A stretch of 64,000 bases of DNA from CAYHCE01 sp964355015 (GCA_964355015.1 CAYHCE010000006.1:37132-101131); one strand, 5' to 3'. Numbered from the stretch's first letter, positions 8,256 to 18,133 are shown. Translations and numbers: made by a program. The notes: generated by a model from the letters alone, not told the origin.

Positions 8256-10325
8256 GCTCGGCGCGGTCTCGTGGTCGCGCCGGTCCCCTGCCGCCAACAG
8301 CAGTTCGTCGCTGTCGGCCTGCTCCAGGGGCAGATCGAACCAGAAGGTGGTTCCCACGCCCGATTCACTCACGATCTTGATGCCGGTGCCGTGCTTCTCC
8401 AGGATGCCCCTCACGATCGAGAGCCCCAGACCGGTACCCACTTCGGTGTGCACGGTGTTTTCCACCCTGTAGAAGCGCTCGAAGATCCTCTCCTGATCCT
8501 CCCGGGAAATGCCGGTCCCCGTGTCCGAGATCTCTACCCGTAACCGAGGCAGCGGAGAGGTGAGTTCGCAGCTGGGGCCCTTGCTGAGGGGGTTGGTGCT
8601 CGGGTCGAGGTGGCAGGAATCGGGCCAGGGATAGGCCCTCAGCACCAGTTTGCCCCCCTTGGGGGTGAACTTGAGGGCGTTGCCCACCAGGTTGTCGAGC
8701 ACCTGGAGCAGCTGATCCCAGCTGCCCCGGACCCGCGGCAGCTGGCCCTCCACCTCCAGATGCAGGTCCACCCCTTTGTCCTCGGCATTGAGCCGGTAGT
8801 TGCGCAGGGTCTGCTCGATCGCAGGACGGAGCTCCATCGGTTCGAGCGTCCAGGATCGATCCGATTCCAGCCGGGAGAGATCGAGCACGTCGTTCACCAG
8901 CCGGGTCAGCCGGTCGGTCTCGGAATTGGCGATCGCCAGGAACTCCTGGGTTTCCTCCTCGCTCAGCTGGTCGCGCAGATCGTGGAGAGTCTCCACGTAG
9001 CTCTTGATGTTGCACAGCGGCGTGCGCAACTCGTGGGAGACGTTGCTGATGAAGCGGCTCTGGGCTGCGTTCAGCTCCACCTCACGGGTCAGGTCCTGCA
9101 CGGTCATGGCGATCCCCTTGAGGCTTTCGCCGCTGGCGTCCTTCACTGCCTGCAGCACGATTCTCAGGGTGCGGGGTGGCTCGCCGAAGCTGCAGCGCAC
9201 GTCGGTACTGTCCCGTTCGCCGCTGAGCAGGCTGTCGAGAGGCCCCTGCAGCTCCATCGCCAGCACGTCCGGCAGTTCGCTGCCCAGATCGCTGCCTTCG
9301 AGGTTGCGACCCTCCCAGCGGAACTGGCGCCGGGCTGTGGGATTCACCAATACGATGCGCCCCTCGCCGTCCAGCAGCGCGGCGCCGTCGGCCATCGTCG
9401 CGATCAGTGTCTGCTGCTTCACCTGCGCGGCGGTGAGTTCCTCGATGTTGGCGGCGTCGTAGACCTCCAGCTGCGAGGCCATGTCGTTGAAGCCATTGAG
9501 CAGTTCTCCCAGCTCCCCCCCCACCGGCAGGGAGATGCGGGCCTCGAAGTCGCCGTCGGCGATGGCTCGCACCCCCCGCAGCAGCTCCTTCACAGGTTGG
9601 GTGATCGTGAGGGCGTTGAAGACCGCACCCAGGATCACCAGCACCCAGATCGAGACGAACACAGCCACCGTCACCTCGCGGGTGAGGGCCGCGCTGGCCA
9701 GCACGGCCTCGTTGGGGTTGATGCCGAGCGCCAGCACACCCAGGTAACGCCCGTCGCTCACCATCGGCACGAACACATCGGTCACCTGACCGTCGGGGCT
9801 CAGGTGCTGCCGGATCAGGGGGTTCTGAGGGCGGCGCTGCAGATCGGCCGGCAGCTCCAGGCGGCGACTGAGCAGCAGTTCGCTGCCGCCACTGGTGGCG
9901 CTGATCGGGATCCCGAGGTAGATCACTCCCTCAGGATCGGCAAAGAAGATGTAACGGAGGCTGCGGCTGGCGCGCCAGAACCGCTCGGCGACGGACGCCA
10001 GCTCCCGGTCGTTGCCTTCGGCCACAAGAGGGGTGACGTTGGCGGAGAGCAGCAGGCCGAGGTCACGGGCGAAGCGGGTGTCGCTCATGCGGGCATCCCT
10101 CTGGATGCCGTTGAGGGCAAAGAAGGTGATGCCCGTCATCATCAGGCTCACCACCAGGGTGGCCACCGCCAGCAGTTTCGTCTGGAGGCTGAACTCCGCC
10201 CACCACTGCGCCAGCTTCTGCCACCAGGAGCGCATGGAGTGCTCCAGCGCCGGGGAGGCGAGCGCCGGGCCGGGTTCGGGGCTGGGATCCGGGTTGTCGC
10301 CCTGGGGCGGAGGGGCCGCGGTCAC
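8214..10325 (-). CDS. nblS: Sensor histidine kinase of the NblS/DspA/Hik33 type
   Basis: 703 residues: a Pro-rich cytoplasmic leader, membrane segment 1 (about 50-71), an extracytoplasmic sensor region, membrane segment 2 (about 217-238), HAMP, PAS (about 304-415), and HisKA with FISNVSHELRTPLCNIKSYV (phosphoacceptor His431). A HATPase domain follows with DNLVGNALKFTPKGG and GTGLGLSIVRGILEKHG. This layout is that of NblS (Hik33), the essential kinase for high-light, nutrient and cold stress that acts through RpaB and also controls hli genes such as the one at 44.6 kb. It is 27 bases downstream of purD on the same strand. Orthology is inferred from architecture and position. Confidence 0.88.
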   Translation of the reverse strand: MTAAPPPQGDNPDPSPEPGPALASPALEHSMRSWWQKLAQWWAEFSLQTKLLAVATLVVSLMMTGITFFALNGIQRDARMSDTRFARDLGLLLSANVTPLVAEGNDRELASVAERFWRASRSLRYIFFADPEGVIYLGIPISATSGGSELLLSRRLELPADLQRRPQNPLIRQHLSPDGQVTDVFVPMVSDGRYLGVLALGINPNEAVLASAALTREVTVAVFVSIWVLVILGAVFNALTITQPVKELLRGVRAIADGDFEARISLPVGGELGELLNGFNDMASQLEVYDAANIEELTAAQVKQQTLIATMADGAALLDGEGRIVLVNPTARRQFRWEGRNLEGSDLGSELPDVLAMELQGPLDSLLSGERDSTDVRCSFGEPPRTLRIVLQAVKDASGESLKGIAMTVQDLTREVELNAAQSRFISNVSHELRTPLCNIKSYVETLHDLRDQLSEEETQEFLAIANSETDRLTRLVNDVLDLSRLESDRSWTLEPMELRPAIEQTLRNYRLNAEDKGVDLHLEVEGQLPRVRGSWDQLLQVLDNLVGNALKFTPKGGKLVLRAYPWPDSCHLDPSTNPLSKGPSCELTSPLPRLRVEISDTGTGISREDQERIFERFYRVENTVHTEVGTGLGLSIVRGILEKHGTGIKIVSESGVGTTFWFDLPLEQADSDELLLAAGDRRDHETAPSSERLVAGHAAGDP

Positions 10326-10352
10326 GCGCGGAACCGTCGATAGAGGGGCACC

Positions 10353-11702
10353 TTAGGAGTGGCGCACCTGATGGCCGATGTCACGCCGGAAGGTGATTCC
10401 CTCGAACGCCACCTCGGCCAGCCCTCCGTAGGCGGAGGCGAAGGCCGCGTCGAAGTCGTCCGCCTGGGCCACCACCGCCAGCACCCGGCCGCCCGCCGTG
10501 ACGCAGGTGCCGCCGGGGTCCAGACGGCTGCCGGCATGGAACAGCTGGCGCTCGTCGGCGGGTTTCAGGGCTGAGCGGATCGGATCGCCGAGCCGAACCT
10601 CGCCGGGATAGCCGGCCGCGGCGGCCACCACGCAGGCGCTGCAGCGTTCGGCGATGGCCAGGGTCGGGGCCTCCGCCAGCCGTCCGGTGGCGCAGGCCAG
10701 CAGCACCTCCGCCAGTTCTCCCCCCAGCAGGGGCATCAGGGTCTGACACTCCGGATCGCCGAAGCGGCAGTTGAACTCGATCACCTTCGGGCCGGTCTCG
10801 GTGAGCATGAGGCCGGCGTAGAGGACGCCGCGGTAGTCGATGCCGCGGTTGCAGAGGGCCTGCAAGGTGGGTTCCAGCACCTCCTGTCGCACCTGCTCCA
10901 GGGCGGCTGCGTTCAGCAGGGGAGCGGGGGCGTAGGCCCCCATGCCGCCGGTGTTGGGTCCGGTGTCCCCCTCGCCGATGCGCTTGTGGTCCTGGGCGGG
11001 AGGGAGCAACACCATCGTGCGCCCGTCGGTGAGGGCGAACACCGAGACCTCCGGCCCGCTCAGGCGCTCCTCCAGCACCAGGGCCTCACCGGCGCTGCCG
11101 AAGCGGCCGGCGAACACCTCTTCGATTGCGGCCCGCGTCTCCTCGGTGGTGTCGGCCACCGTCACCCCCTTGCCGGCGGCCAGCCCGTCGGCCTTCACCA
11201 CCAGCGGCCGGGGGTGCCGCTCCAGGACAGCCAGGGCCTCCTCGCGGCTGGAAGCGGCCCAGTAGCCCGCCGTGGGCACGCCGGCCTCCACCATCAGGGC
11301 CTTGGCCCACTGCTTGCTGGCCTCCAGCCGGGCGCCGTCAGCTCCCGGTCCGAACACCGCCAGGCCCCCGGCCCGCAGGGCGTCGGCCAGGCCGGCGGCC
11401 AGGGGCCCTTCCGGGCCCACCACCACCAGCCCCACCCGTCGCTCCCGACAGGCCTCCAGCAGGGCGGCCTGGTCCGTTTCGGCGATCGTCAGCGGCTCAC
11501 AGCCCACCAGCTCGGCCGTGCCGCCGTTGCCCGGTGCCACCCAGACCCGCTCGACACCTGGACAGCGGGCCAGGGCCCAGGCCAGGGCGTTCTCGCGCCC
11601 ACCCGAGCCCACCACCAGCAGTCGGGAGAGAGCAGAAGCGTGCTGGCCGGCCGGGGCGGCAGTGGCCTCGGGCTGGATGGAGGGGTGGGCCGAAGCAGTC
11701 AT
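10353..11702 (-). CDS. purD: Phosphoribosylamine-glycine ligase
   Basis: 449 residues. The enzyme (GAR synthetase) joins glycine to phosphoribosylamine in purine synthesis. It opens, after a 26-residue low-complexity leader, with RLLVVGSGGRENALAWALAR and has the ATP-grasp blocks PLVVKADGLAAGKGVTVA, GDTGPNTGGMGAYAPAPLL and EFNCRFGDPECQTLMPLL. The true start may be nearer the conserved core than ATG 11702. Another purine gene, purC, lies 1.1 kb away on the opposite strand. Confidence 0.96.
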   Translation of the reverse strand: MTASAHPSIQPEATAAPAGQHASALSRLLVVGSGGRENALAWALARCPGVERVWVAPGNGGTAELVGCEPLTIAETDQAALLEACRERRVGLVVVGPEGPLAAGLADALRAGGLAVFGPGADGARLEASKQWAKALMVEAGVPTAGYWAASSREEALAVLERHPRPLVVKADGLAAGKGVTVADTTEETRAAIEEVFAGRFGSAGEALVLEERLSGPEVSVFALTDGRTMVLLPPAQDHKRIGEGDTGPNTGGMGAYAPAPLLNAAALEQVRQEVLEPTLQALCNRGIDYRGVLYAGLMLTETGPKVIEFNCRFGDPECQTLMPLLGGELAEVLLACATGRLAEAPTLAIAERCSACVVAAAAGYPGEVRLGDPIRSALKPADERQLFHAGSRLDPGGTCVTAGGRVLAVVAQADDFDAAFASAYGGLAEVAFEGITFRRDIGHQVRHS

Positions 11703-11803
11703 GGGGCCGGGGCGGCGGGAGTGGCAGGCCGGTTCCCCTTAGGTTGTGGCCCGGTGGACCGCCAGCCGTGTCTCTCCCTCTTTACTTGCCGGCGGTTCTG
11801 ACC

Positions 11804-12829
11804 GTGTCTGCCGTCCGCCGGACGGGCAGTCGCCTGCTCGGGCCGGTCGCGGTCCTGCTGGCCGGCGCCTGGATCGGTGCCGGCTCCGTCAGGGCCGAGC
11901 TGCTGTCGTCGCCTGCCTCCGCTCCAGCTTCAGCAACGGCGGTGGCGATGAGCGAGCCGGCCTTCGCCGCGGCGCTGGCATCCGAGCAGCTGCCTGTGCT
12001 GGAGCTCGCCTGCCAGGACGCGGCCCGCTTCGATCTGCCGCTGCGGCTGCGGCAGCTGAAGGATCGGCTGGTGGCGCTGCGGCCTGCCCCCCAGCCCCTG
12101 CCCGTGGTGCTCGCCAACGCCAACGCCCTGATCAGTTGCCTGGCACCGGAGGCGGCCCTGGCGGTGCTCGACCGCTACGGCCCCGGGCCGGGGGTCGAGC
12201 GCCAGCAATGGCTGATCCAGCAGTGGCGCGCCGCCAACGCCGGCCTGAACCATCGCCGTGCCGCCGAGGCGCTGCGCCGCCTGGCGGCGGGCAGTGTCGC
12301 CAGGCTCGAGACCGTGCCCCTGCCGTTGCGGCTGCGCGACGACGGCACCCTCGACACCCTGCCGGCGCTCGATGTGCTGGCAGGCCATCTGCAGGCCCTG
12401 GGCCGTGATCGGGAAGCGGCTGAAGTGCTGCTGGCGGGCCGGCTGCCGGGCCTGGTGGCGGCCGAGCGGCTGCAGAAGGCCGTCAGGCTGCTGGCCGACG
12501 TGCCCCTGGCCCAGCGCAATGCCCTGCTGGAAACGGCCCTTGACCAGGCGGCCGCCGCCGGTGCCTGGGGGATGGCGGCCGAACTGCTGGATGGCCAGCG
12601 CCTGCTGCAGGAGAAGGAGGGCGGCGATCCGGCCGCTGCCCGTGAACGGCGCCTGCGGCTCAGCCAGCGCATCGACGATGCCTATGCCGAGTGGCTGCTG
12701 CGGCGTGGCGATCCCGCCCAGGCGGCCCGCAGCGGAGAGCTGGAGCGGCAGTTGCGCTCCCCCCGCACCCCCGGCGGCCATGCTGAGAACCGCCAACCCG
12801 TGTTGCCCTCCGATCCGTCTCCACCATGA
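11804..12829 (+). CDS. Exported protein of unknown function
   Basis: About 341 residues from GTG 11804; GTG 11768 in the same frame would add 12 residues. From 11804 the N-terminus is a textbook signal peptide: basic SAVRRTGSRL, a hydrophobic core GPVAVLLAGAWIGAG, then cleavage near SVRA-E. The mature part is rich in Ala/Leu/Arg helices (for example RRAAEALRRLAAG and AAEVLLAGRLPGLV), suggesting an alpha-solenoid/TPR-like repeat, but I do not recognise the family. Its stop overlaps the purC start by four bases (ATGA), so it is translationally coupled to purC. Function unknown. Confidence 0.7.
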   Translation: MSAVRRTGSRLLGPVAVLLAGAWIGAGSVRAELLSSPASAPASATAVAMSEPAFAAALASEQLPVLELACQDAARFDLPLRLRQLKDRLVALRPAPQPLPVVLANANALISCLAPEAALAVLDRYGPGPGVERQQWLIQQWRAANAGLNHRRAAEALRRLAAGSVARLETVPLPLRLRDDGTLDTLPALDVLAGHLQALGRDREAAEVLLAGRLPGLVAAERLQKAVRLLADVPLAQRNALLETALDQAAAAGAWGMAAELLDGQRLLQEKEGGDPAAARERRLRLSQRIDDAYAEWLLRRGDPAQAARSGELERQLRSPRTPGGHAENRQPVLPSDPSPP

Positions 12830-13581
12830 CCTCTTATCAGCTGGGTCCTTTGCTGTACGAAGGCAAGGCCAAGCGGTTGTTCCGCACCGACCGTGAGGAT
12901 CTGGTGGCGGTGGAGTTCAAGGACGACGCCACCGCCTTCAATGCCCTCAAGAAGGCCCAGTTGCAGGGCAAGGGAGCGCTCAACTGTCAGATCTCCGCTC
13001 TGCTGTTCGAGCATCTGGAGCGAGCGGGGGTTCCCACCCACTACCTCGGTGTGCAGGCGAGCCACTGGATGCTCGTGCGGCCCGTGCGGGTGATTCCCCT
13101 CGAGGTGGTGATCCGCAACGTGGCGGCAGGTTCGCTCTGCCGGGAGATGCCGATCGCCCCCGGCACGCCCCTGGACCCTCCCCTGCTCGACCTGTACTAC
13201 AAGGACGATGCCTACGCCGATCCCCTGCTCACCGAGGCCCGGCTGGAGCGGCTTGACCTGCTGACACCTGATCAGCGCCAGGAGCTCGAACGGCTCGCCC
13301 GACGGGTGAACGCGGTGCTGCAGGAGCTGTTCGCCGCCCTGCAGCTCGAACTGGTGGACTTCAAGCTCGAACTGGGTTTCACGGCGGAGGGTCGGCTGGT
13401 GGTGGCCGATGAGATCAGCCCTGACACCTGCCGTCTGTGGGACCGGGACGTGAGCGACGTCAGCGACCGCATTCTCGACAAGGACCGTTTCCGCCAGGAT
13501 CTCGGCGGCGTGGTCGAGGCCTATGGGGAGGTCCTCAAACGGGTCCAAGGGGTGATCCCGGGACCGGTCGTCTACCGGTAA
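12826..13581 (+). CDS. purC: SAICAR synthetase
   Basis: 251 residues. The enzyme condenses CAIR with aspartate in purine synthesis. It opens LLYEGKAKRLFRTD and carries VVIRNVAAGSLCRE, LDFK-type block LVDFKLELGF and the substrate-binding signature DEISPDTCRLWD. Length is within the usual 240-250 of stand-alone bacterial PurC. The start overlaps the preceding exported protein's stop. Confidence 0.97.
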   Translation: MTSYQLGPLLYEGKAKRLFRTDREDLVAVEFKDDATAFNALKKAQLQGKGALNCQISALLFEHLERAGVPTHYLGVQASHWMLVRPVRVIPLEVVIRNVAAGSLCREMPIAPGTPLDPPLLDLYYKDDAYADPLLTEARLERLDLLTPDQRQELERLARRVNAVLQELFAALQLELVDFKLELGFTAEGRLVVADEISPDTCRLWDRDVSDVSDRILDKDRFRQDLGGVVEAYGEVLKRVQGVIPGPVVYR

Positions 13582-13624
13582 GGTCACGGCAATTTGCGGC
13601 GCTGCCGCGTTGCCTCGGAGAACC

Positions 13625-15994
13625 ATGGGTGGCACCCGCAACACGGCATCCCTCTCCGAACTGACAGCGCGGCCCTTTCGCCTGGGCCTGTTCCTCGGTC
13701 TGCCCCTGCTCGGAGTGGCAGCGCTGCTCGCTCCGGGTCGTGCCGCGGCCCAGACCGATCCCGCCACACCCGCGCCTTCCCCGGCCGCCGCTCCTGTCTC
13801 CGGCCCGACGGATCCAGCTGCAGGGGGCCAGACCCCAACGGCAGTCCCGATCCCGACAACGACCCCTACACCGACCCCTGGCCCAGCGCCGGAACCGGCC
13901 CCGGTGACCCCTGGGACCACTCCGGGGCCAGCCGAGGCTCCTGGCGCTGCCGGCTCCGGCAGCCTGGCCCCGACCACACCGGCCGAACCCAGAGTTCTCG
14001 TCAGTGAGGTGGTCGTCCAGGGCCTGGAGGGTCATCCCGAACGGGAGCGCCTGGAGCTGGCCGTCTACGACGCCATGGTGGTCCGCCCCGGCAGCCGCGT
14101 AACCCGCAGCGAGCTGCAGACCGATCTGTCGGCCATCTACGCCAGCGGCTGGTTCTCGGATGTGCGCATCCAGCCCGTCGACGGCCCCCTGGGCGTTCAG
14201 GTGGTGGTCATCGCCACCGCCAATCCCGTTCTGCAGAACGTGGAGTTCGACGCCCCCAAGGTCAAGCTGCCGCCTGCGGTGATCAAGGACACATTCGCGG
14301 CTGACTACGGCAAGACGCTCAACCTCAACACCCTGCAGACCCGGATGCAGGAAATGCAGAAATGGTATGCCGACCAGGGCTATTCGCTGGCGCGGATCAC
14401 CGGTCCCAGCCGGGTGAGCCCGGAAGGCACCGTGCAGCTCACCGTTCGCGAAGGCACGGTGGAAGGGGTGGAGGTGCAGTTCCTCAACAAGGAGGGTTCC
14501 GCCACCAACGACAAGGGCCAGCCGATCCGCGGCAAGACGAAGCCATGGGTCGTGACCCGGGAGATCTCGATCAAGCCGGGTCAGATCTTCAACCGCCGCA
14601 GCCTGGAGGAGGACATCAAGCGTCTCTACGGCACCGGTCTCTTCGGTGACATCAAGGTCACTCTGCGGCCGGTGCCGGCCAAGCCGGGGGAGGTGGTGAT
14701 CGTTCTGGGCATCGTCGAGCAGTCCTCCGGTTCTCTCTCCGGCGGCCTGGGCTACAGCCAGAGCCAGGGCGTGTTCGGCCAGATCCAGCTCCAGGACAGC
14801 AACCTGCTCGGTCGCGCCTGGGATATGAGCGTCAACTTCACCTACGGCCAGTTCGGTGGCCTCGCCGATCTCTCCTTCACCGATCCCTGGATCAAGGGCG
14901 ACCGCTACCGCACCGCCTTCCGCGCCCGGCTGTTTCTCAGCCGGGACGTGCCGCAGGTGTTCCAGAGCCAGGACAACGGCAGCATCAACACGGTCTCCAG
15001 CTTCTACGAGGCCCCGGGAACCAAGCTGGCCTACAACATCAACAACAACAACAACCCGGAGGGCAAGGTCTTCGGCTCGGTTTCGGAGGCGGAATCCGCC
15101 TCCCCGGGCAACAGCTGGTTCAACTACGACGGCAATTCGGTCGCGATCCAGCGGGCCGGCGGCAACATCCAGTTCGTGCGCCCGCTGAACGGAGGGAATC
15201 CCTTCAAGCGCGCTCTCTGGAGCGTGGTGGTGGGTGCCAGTGCCCAGGAAGTGACGCCGATGAACTTCAGCGGCGACAGCATGCCCTTTGGCGTGAGCAC
15301 GAACAATTTCAACGGGGCAAAAGCGCCGATCGATAACGTGATCTGCATCGCCTTCAACTGCGCCCGTAAAAACCAGCTGGTCGCGTTCCGGGTGGGGGCC
15401 ACCCGCAACAACCTCAACGATACGCGCAACCCCTCTTCAGGTTCCTTCTTCAGCGTCGGCAGCGAGCAGTTCATTTCCGTGGGCCCCGATTCCCCCACGT
15501 TCAATCGTGTGCGTGCCAGCTACAGCTATTTCATCCCGGTCAACTGGCTCAAGTTCTACAAAGGCTGCCGCACCAAGCCCGGTGAAACTCCCGATTGCAA
15601 GCAGGCTCTGGCATTCCAGGTTTCCGCCGGCTCCAACATCGGCGACCTGCCCCCCTACGAAGCCTTCTGCCTGGGTGGTTCCAACTCCGTGCGTGGCTAT
15701 GCCGACTGCGACATGGGCGTGGGCCGGAGCTTCGGTGAGGCCACGATCGAATACAGATTCCCGTTGTTCAGCATCGTCAGTGGTGAGCTGTTCATCGACG
15801 CCGGCACCGCCTTCGGAACCCAGTCCAGCGTTCCCGGCAACCCCGGCGGGCTGCTGCTCAAGCCCGGTAGCGGCTTCTCGGTGGGCACCGGTCTGATCGT
15901 GACCACGCCTGTGGGTCCGCTGCGGCTGGAGGTCGCCAGCAAGGACTTCAGCGGTGAATGGCGCTTCAACCTCGGCGTCGGCTGGAAGTTCTAG
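13625..15994 (+). CDS. bamA: BamA/Omp85 outer-membrane assembly protein
   Basis: 789 residues from ATG 13625, which is preceded by TCGGAGA; a TTG at 13610 is a less likely start. There is a signal peptide (FLGLPLLGVAALLAPGRAAAQ), then a Pro/Ala/Thr-rich linker of about 80 residues and POTRA domains (from VLVSEVVVQGLEGHPERERL). The C-terminal 16-stranded barrel ends in FNLGVGWKF, with the expected terminal aromatic. GGSNSVRGYADCDMGVGRS is the Omp85 (V/I)RGY motif of loop 6. The low-complexity linker before the POTRAs is typical of cyanobacterial Omp85 proteins. It heads the block with lpxC, fabZ, lpxA and lpxB. Confidence 0.93.
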   Translation: MGGTRNTASLSELTARPFRLGLFLGLPLLGVAALLAPGRAAAQTDPATPAPSPAAAPVSGPTDPAAGGQTPTAVPIPTTTPTPTPGPAPEPAPVTPGTTPGPAEAPGAAGSGSLAPTTPAEPRVLVSEVVVQGLEGHPERERLELAVYDAMVVRPGSRVTRSELQTDLSAIYASGWFSDVRIQPVDGPLGVQVVVIATANPVLQNVEFDAPKVKLPPAVIKDTFAADYGKTLNLNTLQTRMQEMQKWYADQGYSLARITGPSRVSPEGTVQLTVREGTVEGVEVQFLNKEGSATNDKGQPIRGKTKPWVVTREISIKPGQIFNRRSLEEDIKRLYGTGLFGDIKVTLRPVPAKPGEVVIVLGIVEQSSGSLSGGLGYSQSQGVFGQIQLQDSNLLGRAWDMSVNFTYGQFGGLADLSFTDPWIKGDRYRTAFRARLFLSRDVPQVFQSQDNGSINTVSSFYEAPGTKLAYNINNNNNPEGKVFGSVSEAESASPGNSWFNYDGNSVAIQRAGGNIQFVRPLNGGNPFKRALWSVVVGASAQEVTPMNFSGDSMPFGVSTNNFNGAKAPIDNVICIAFNCARKNQLVAFRVGATRNNLNDTRNPSSGSFFSVGSEQFISVGPDSPTFNRVRASYSYFIPVNWLKFYKGCRTKPGETPDCKQALAFQVSAGSNIGDLPPYEAFCLGGSNSVRGYADCDMGVGRSFGEATIEYRFPLFSIVSGELFIDAGTAFGTQSSVPGNPGGLLLKPGSGFSVGTGLIVTTPVGPLRLEVASKDFSGEWRFNLGVGWKF

Positions 15995-16845
15995 TGTCGC
16001 CCTGGCCTGCGGACTACGGCCGGGCCTGGACCCTGGCAGCTGCGGTGGAGCGCAGCGGCGTCGGCCTCCACAGCGGCAGTCACTGCCGGGTGCGGCTGCA
16101 GCCGGGCGATCGGCCCGGCTACCGGCTCGGCTGGCTGGACGAGCCCTCTGCCGGGCTCGTCCACCTTCACCCCGATCAGGTGAGCGACACCCAGCTCTGC
16201 ACCGCGCTGCGGCTCGACCAGCGGCGGCTGGCCACGGTGGAACATCTGCTGGCGGCCCTGGCGGGCACGGGCCTCTCCCATGTGGAGATCCTGGTGGAGG
16301 GGGAGGAGGTTCCCCTGCTCGATGGCTCGGCCCTTCCCTGGGTCGAGGCGATCGGCGAGGCGGGGCTGCAGGAACTGGGGGAGCGCCAGCCGCTGCAGCG
16401 GCTCGAGGCCCCGATCACTCTCCAGCACGGCCAGAGCTTCACCCTTGCCCTGCCCAGCGATCGCCCGCGCCTGGGGGCCGCGATCGAGTTCTCCCAGCCG
16501 GCGATCGGCCGCCAGATGTTCTCGCTCGAACTCACCCCCTCGGCCTTCGTGGAGCAGCTGGCACCGGCCCGCACCTTCGGCTTCCGTGACCAGATCGAGC
16601 AGCTCCGCGCTGCCGGCCTGATCAAGGGCGGCGGCCTGGACAATGCCCTGGTCTGCGATGGCGCCCAGTGGCTGAATCCGCCGCTGCGCTTCCCGCACGA
16701 ACCGGTGCGCCATAAGCTCTTGGACCTGCTGGGGGACCTGGCGCTGGTGGGCTTGCCCCAGGCCCAGATCTTCGCCTTCCGTGGATCCCACGGGCTGCAT
16801 ACCGCCCTGGCGGCAGCTCTGGCCGCCCAGTCCCGATCGACCTGA
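15994..16845 (+). CDS. lpxC: UDP-3-O-acyl-N-acetylglucosamine deacetylase LpxC
   Basis: 283 residues from GTG 15994, whose first base is the last base of the bamA stop (TAGTG). This zinc enzyme is the committed step of lipid A synthesis. Visible blocks are LAAAVERSGVGLHSG, LATVEHLLAALAGTGLSHVEI (zinc His), PLLDGSALPWVEAI, and FPHEPVRHKLLDLLGDLALV (zinc His and Asp). Translational coupling to bamA is suggested by the one-base overlap. Confidence 0.95.
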   Translation: MSPWPADYGRAWTLAAAVERSGVGLHSGSHCRVRLQPGDRPGYRLGWLDEPSAGLVHLHPDQVSDTQLCTALRLDQRRLATVEHLLAALAGTGLSHVEILVEGEEVPLLDGSALPWVEAIGEAGLQELGERQPLQRLEAPITLQHGQSFTLALPSDRPRLGAAIEFSQPAIGRQMFSLELTPSAFVEQLAPARTFGFRDQIEQLRAAGLIKGGGLDNALVCDGAQWLNPPLRFPHEPVRHKLLDLLGDLALVGLPQAQIFAFRGSHGLHTALAAALAAQSRST

Positions 16846-16851
16846 AGCCCG

Positions 16852-17307
16852 TTGTCCGTTTCTCCTGCCGGCGCACCACTGCTGACCAGTGAGCAGATCC
16901 TCAACCTGCTCCCCCACCGCTTCCCCTTCGCCCTGGTGGATCGGGTGATCGAGTACGAGCCCGGCAAACGGGCCGTGGCCCTCAAGAACGTGACCCTGAA
17001 CGAGCCCCAGTTCCAGGGCCACTTCCCGGGTCGCCCCCTGATGCCGGGGGTGCTGATCGTCGAGGCGATGGCTCAGGTGGGTGGCCTGATCGTCACCCAG
17101 ATGCCTGATCTGCCAAAGGGCCTGTTCGTGTTCGCCGGCATCGACGGCGTCCGCTTTCGCCGCCCCGTGGTGCCGGGCGACCAGTTGCTGATCAGCTGCG
17201 AACTGCTCAGCCTCAAGCGCAGGCGGTTCGGCAAAGTGAAGGCCGCAGCCACCGTCGACGGTGACCTGGTGTGCTCCGGAGAACTGATGTTCTCCCTGGT
17301 TGACTGA
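16852..17307 (+). CDS. fabZ: 3-hydroxyacyl-ACP dehydratase FabZ
   Basis: 151 residues from a TTG at 16852, six bases after lpxC; no ATG or GTG is available before the conserved core. The hot-dog dehydratase has LLPHRFPFALVDRVIE (catalytic His), FQGHFPGRPLMPGVLIVEAM (catalytic Glu) and FRRPVVPGDQLLI. It dehydrates 3-hydroxyacyl-ACPs in fatty acid elongation, competing with LpxA for the hydroxyacyl donor, which fits its place between lpxC and lpxA. Confidence 0.95.
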   Translation: MSVSPAGAPLLTSEQILNLLPHRFPFALVDRVIEYEPGKRAVALKNVTLNEPQFQGHFPGRPLMPGVLIVEAMAQVGGLIVTQMPDLPKGLFVFAGIDGVRFRRPVVPGDQLLISCELLSLKRRRFGKVKAAATVDGDLVCSGELMFSLVD

Positions 17308-17311
17308 GCCG

Positions 17312-18133
17312 ATGACCCGCACAGCCGTGGAAACGACGATTCACGCCACCGCGGTGGTCGACCCCCGTGCCCAGCTCGGCGAGGGTGTGGAGATCGGTCC
17401 ATTCGCGGTGATCGGTCCTGACGTTCAGATCGGTGCCGGCAGCCGGATCGGTCCCCATGTGGTGATCGATGGCCGGGTGCGGATGGGCGCCCGCAACCGG
17501 ATCTTCCCCGGGGCCTGCATCGGCCTGGAACCCCAGGACCTCAAGTACGGCGGTGCGCCCACCGAAGTGGTGATGGGCGATGAGAACACCATCCGCGAGT
17601 GCGTCACCATCAACCGTGCCACGGCCGACGGAGAACAGACCCGGCTGGGCAGCGGCAACCTGCTGATGGCTTACAGCCATGTGGGTCACAACTGCGAACT
17701 GGGCGACCGCGTCGTGGTGGCGAACAGCGTGGCGATCGCTGGCCACGTGGTGATCGGTGATCGGGCTGTGATCGGGGGCGTGCTCGGCATCCACCAGTTC
17801 GTGCACATCGGCAAGCTGGCGATGGTGGGCGGCATGAGCCGGATCGATCGGGATGTTCCCCCTTTCGCCATCGTCGAGGGCCATCCCGGCCGGTTGCGGG
17901 GGCTCAACCGCATCGGCCTCAAGCGCAGCGGACTGGCTGACCGGGACGGCGGAGCCGAACTGAGGCAGCTCCAGCAGGTCTGGGACCGGCTGTACCGGGG
18001 TGACGATGTGCTGGTGCAGGCCCTGGCCCGCATCCGCGAGGAGCGGCTGCTACCGGCCGCCGAGGAGCTCTGCGGTTTCCTGGAAGCCTCGATCGCGCCG
18101 GGGCGGCGCGGTCCGCTGCCGCCCCAGCGCTGA
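17312..18133 (+). CDS. lpxA: UDP-N-acetylglucosamine acyltransferase LpxA
   Basis: 273 residues from ATG 17312; a TTG at 17300 overlapping fabZ is possible. The left-handed beta-helix hexapeptide repeats are obvious (VEIGPFAVIGPDVQIGAGSRIG). Family-specific blocks are EPQDLKYGG, TIRECVTINRAT, AYSHVGHNCELGDRVV (catalytic His) and HQFVHIGKLAMVGG. It adds the first acyl chain in lipid A synthesis. The stop overlaps the lpxB start. Confidence 0.96.
   Translation: MTRTAVETTIHATAVVDPRAQLGEGVEIGPFAVIGPDVQIGAGSRIGPHVVIDGRVRMGARNRIFPGACIGLEPQDLKYGGAPTEVVMGDENTIRECVTINRATADGEQTRLGSGNLLMAYSHVGHNCELGDRVVVANSVAIAGHVVIGDRAVIGGVLGIHQFVHIGKLAMVGGMSRIDRDVPPFAIVEGHPGRLRGLNRIGLKRSGLADRDGGAELRQLQQVWDRLYRGDDVLVQALARIREERLLPAAEELCGFLEASIAPGRRGPLPPQR

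Noticed and set aside
8610..10343. 577-residue rightward open frame across nblS
   Set aside because: Antisense shadow of the kinase gene, caused by high GC; composition (His/Gln/Gly-rich) lacks any domain, while the opposite strand codes for a clear kinase.
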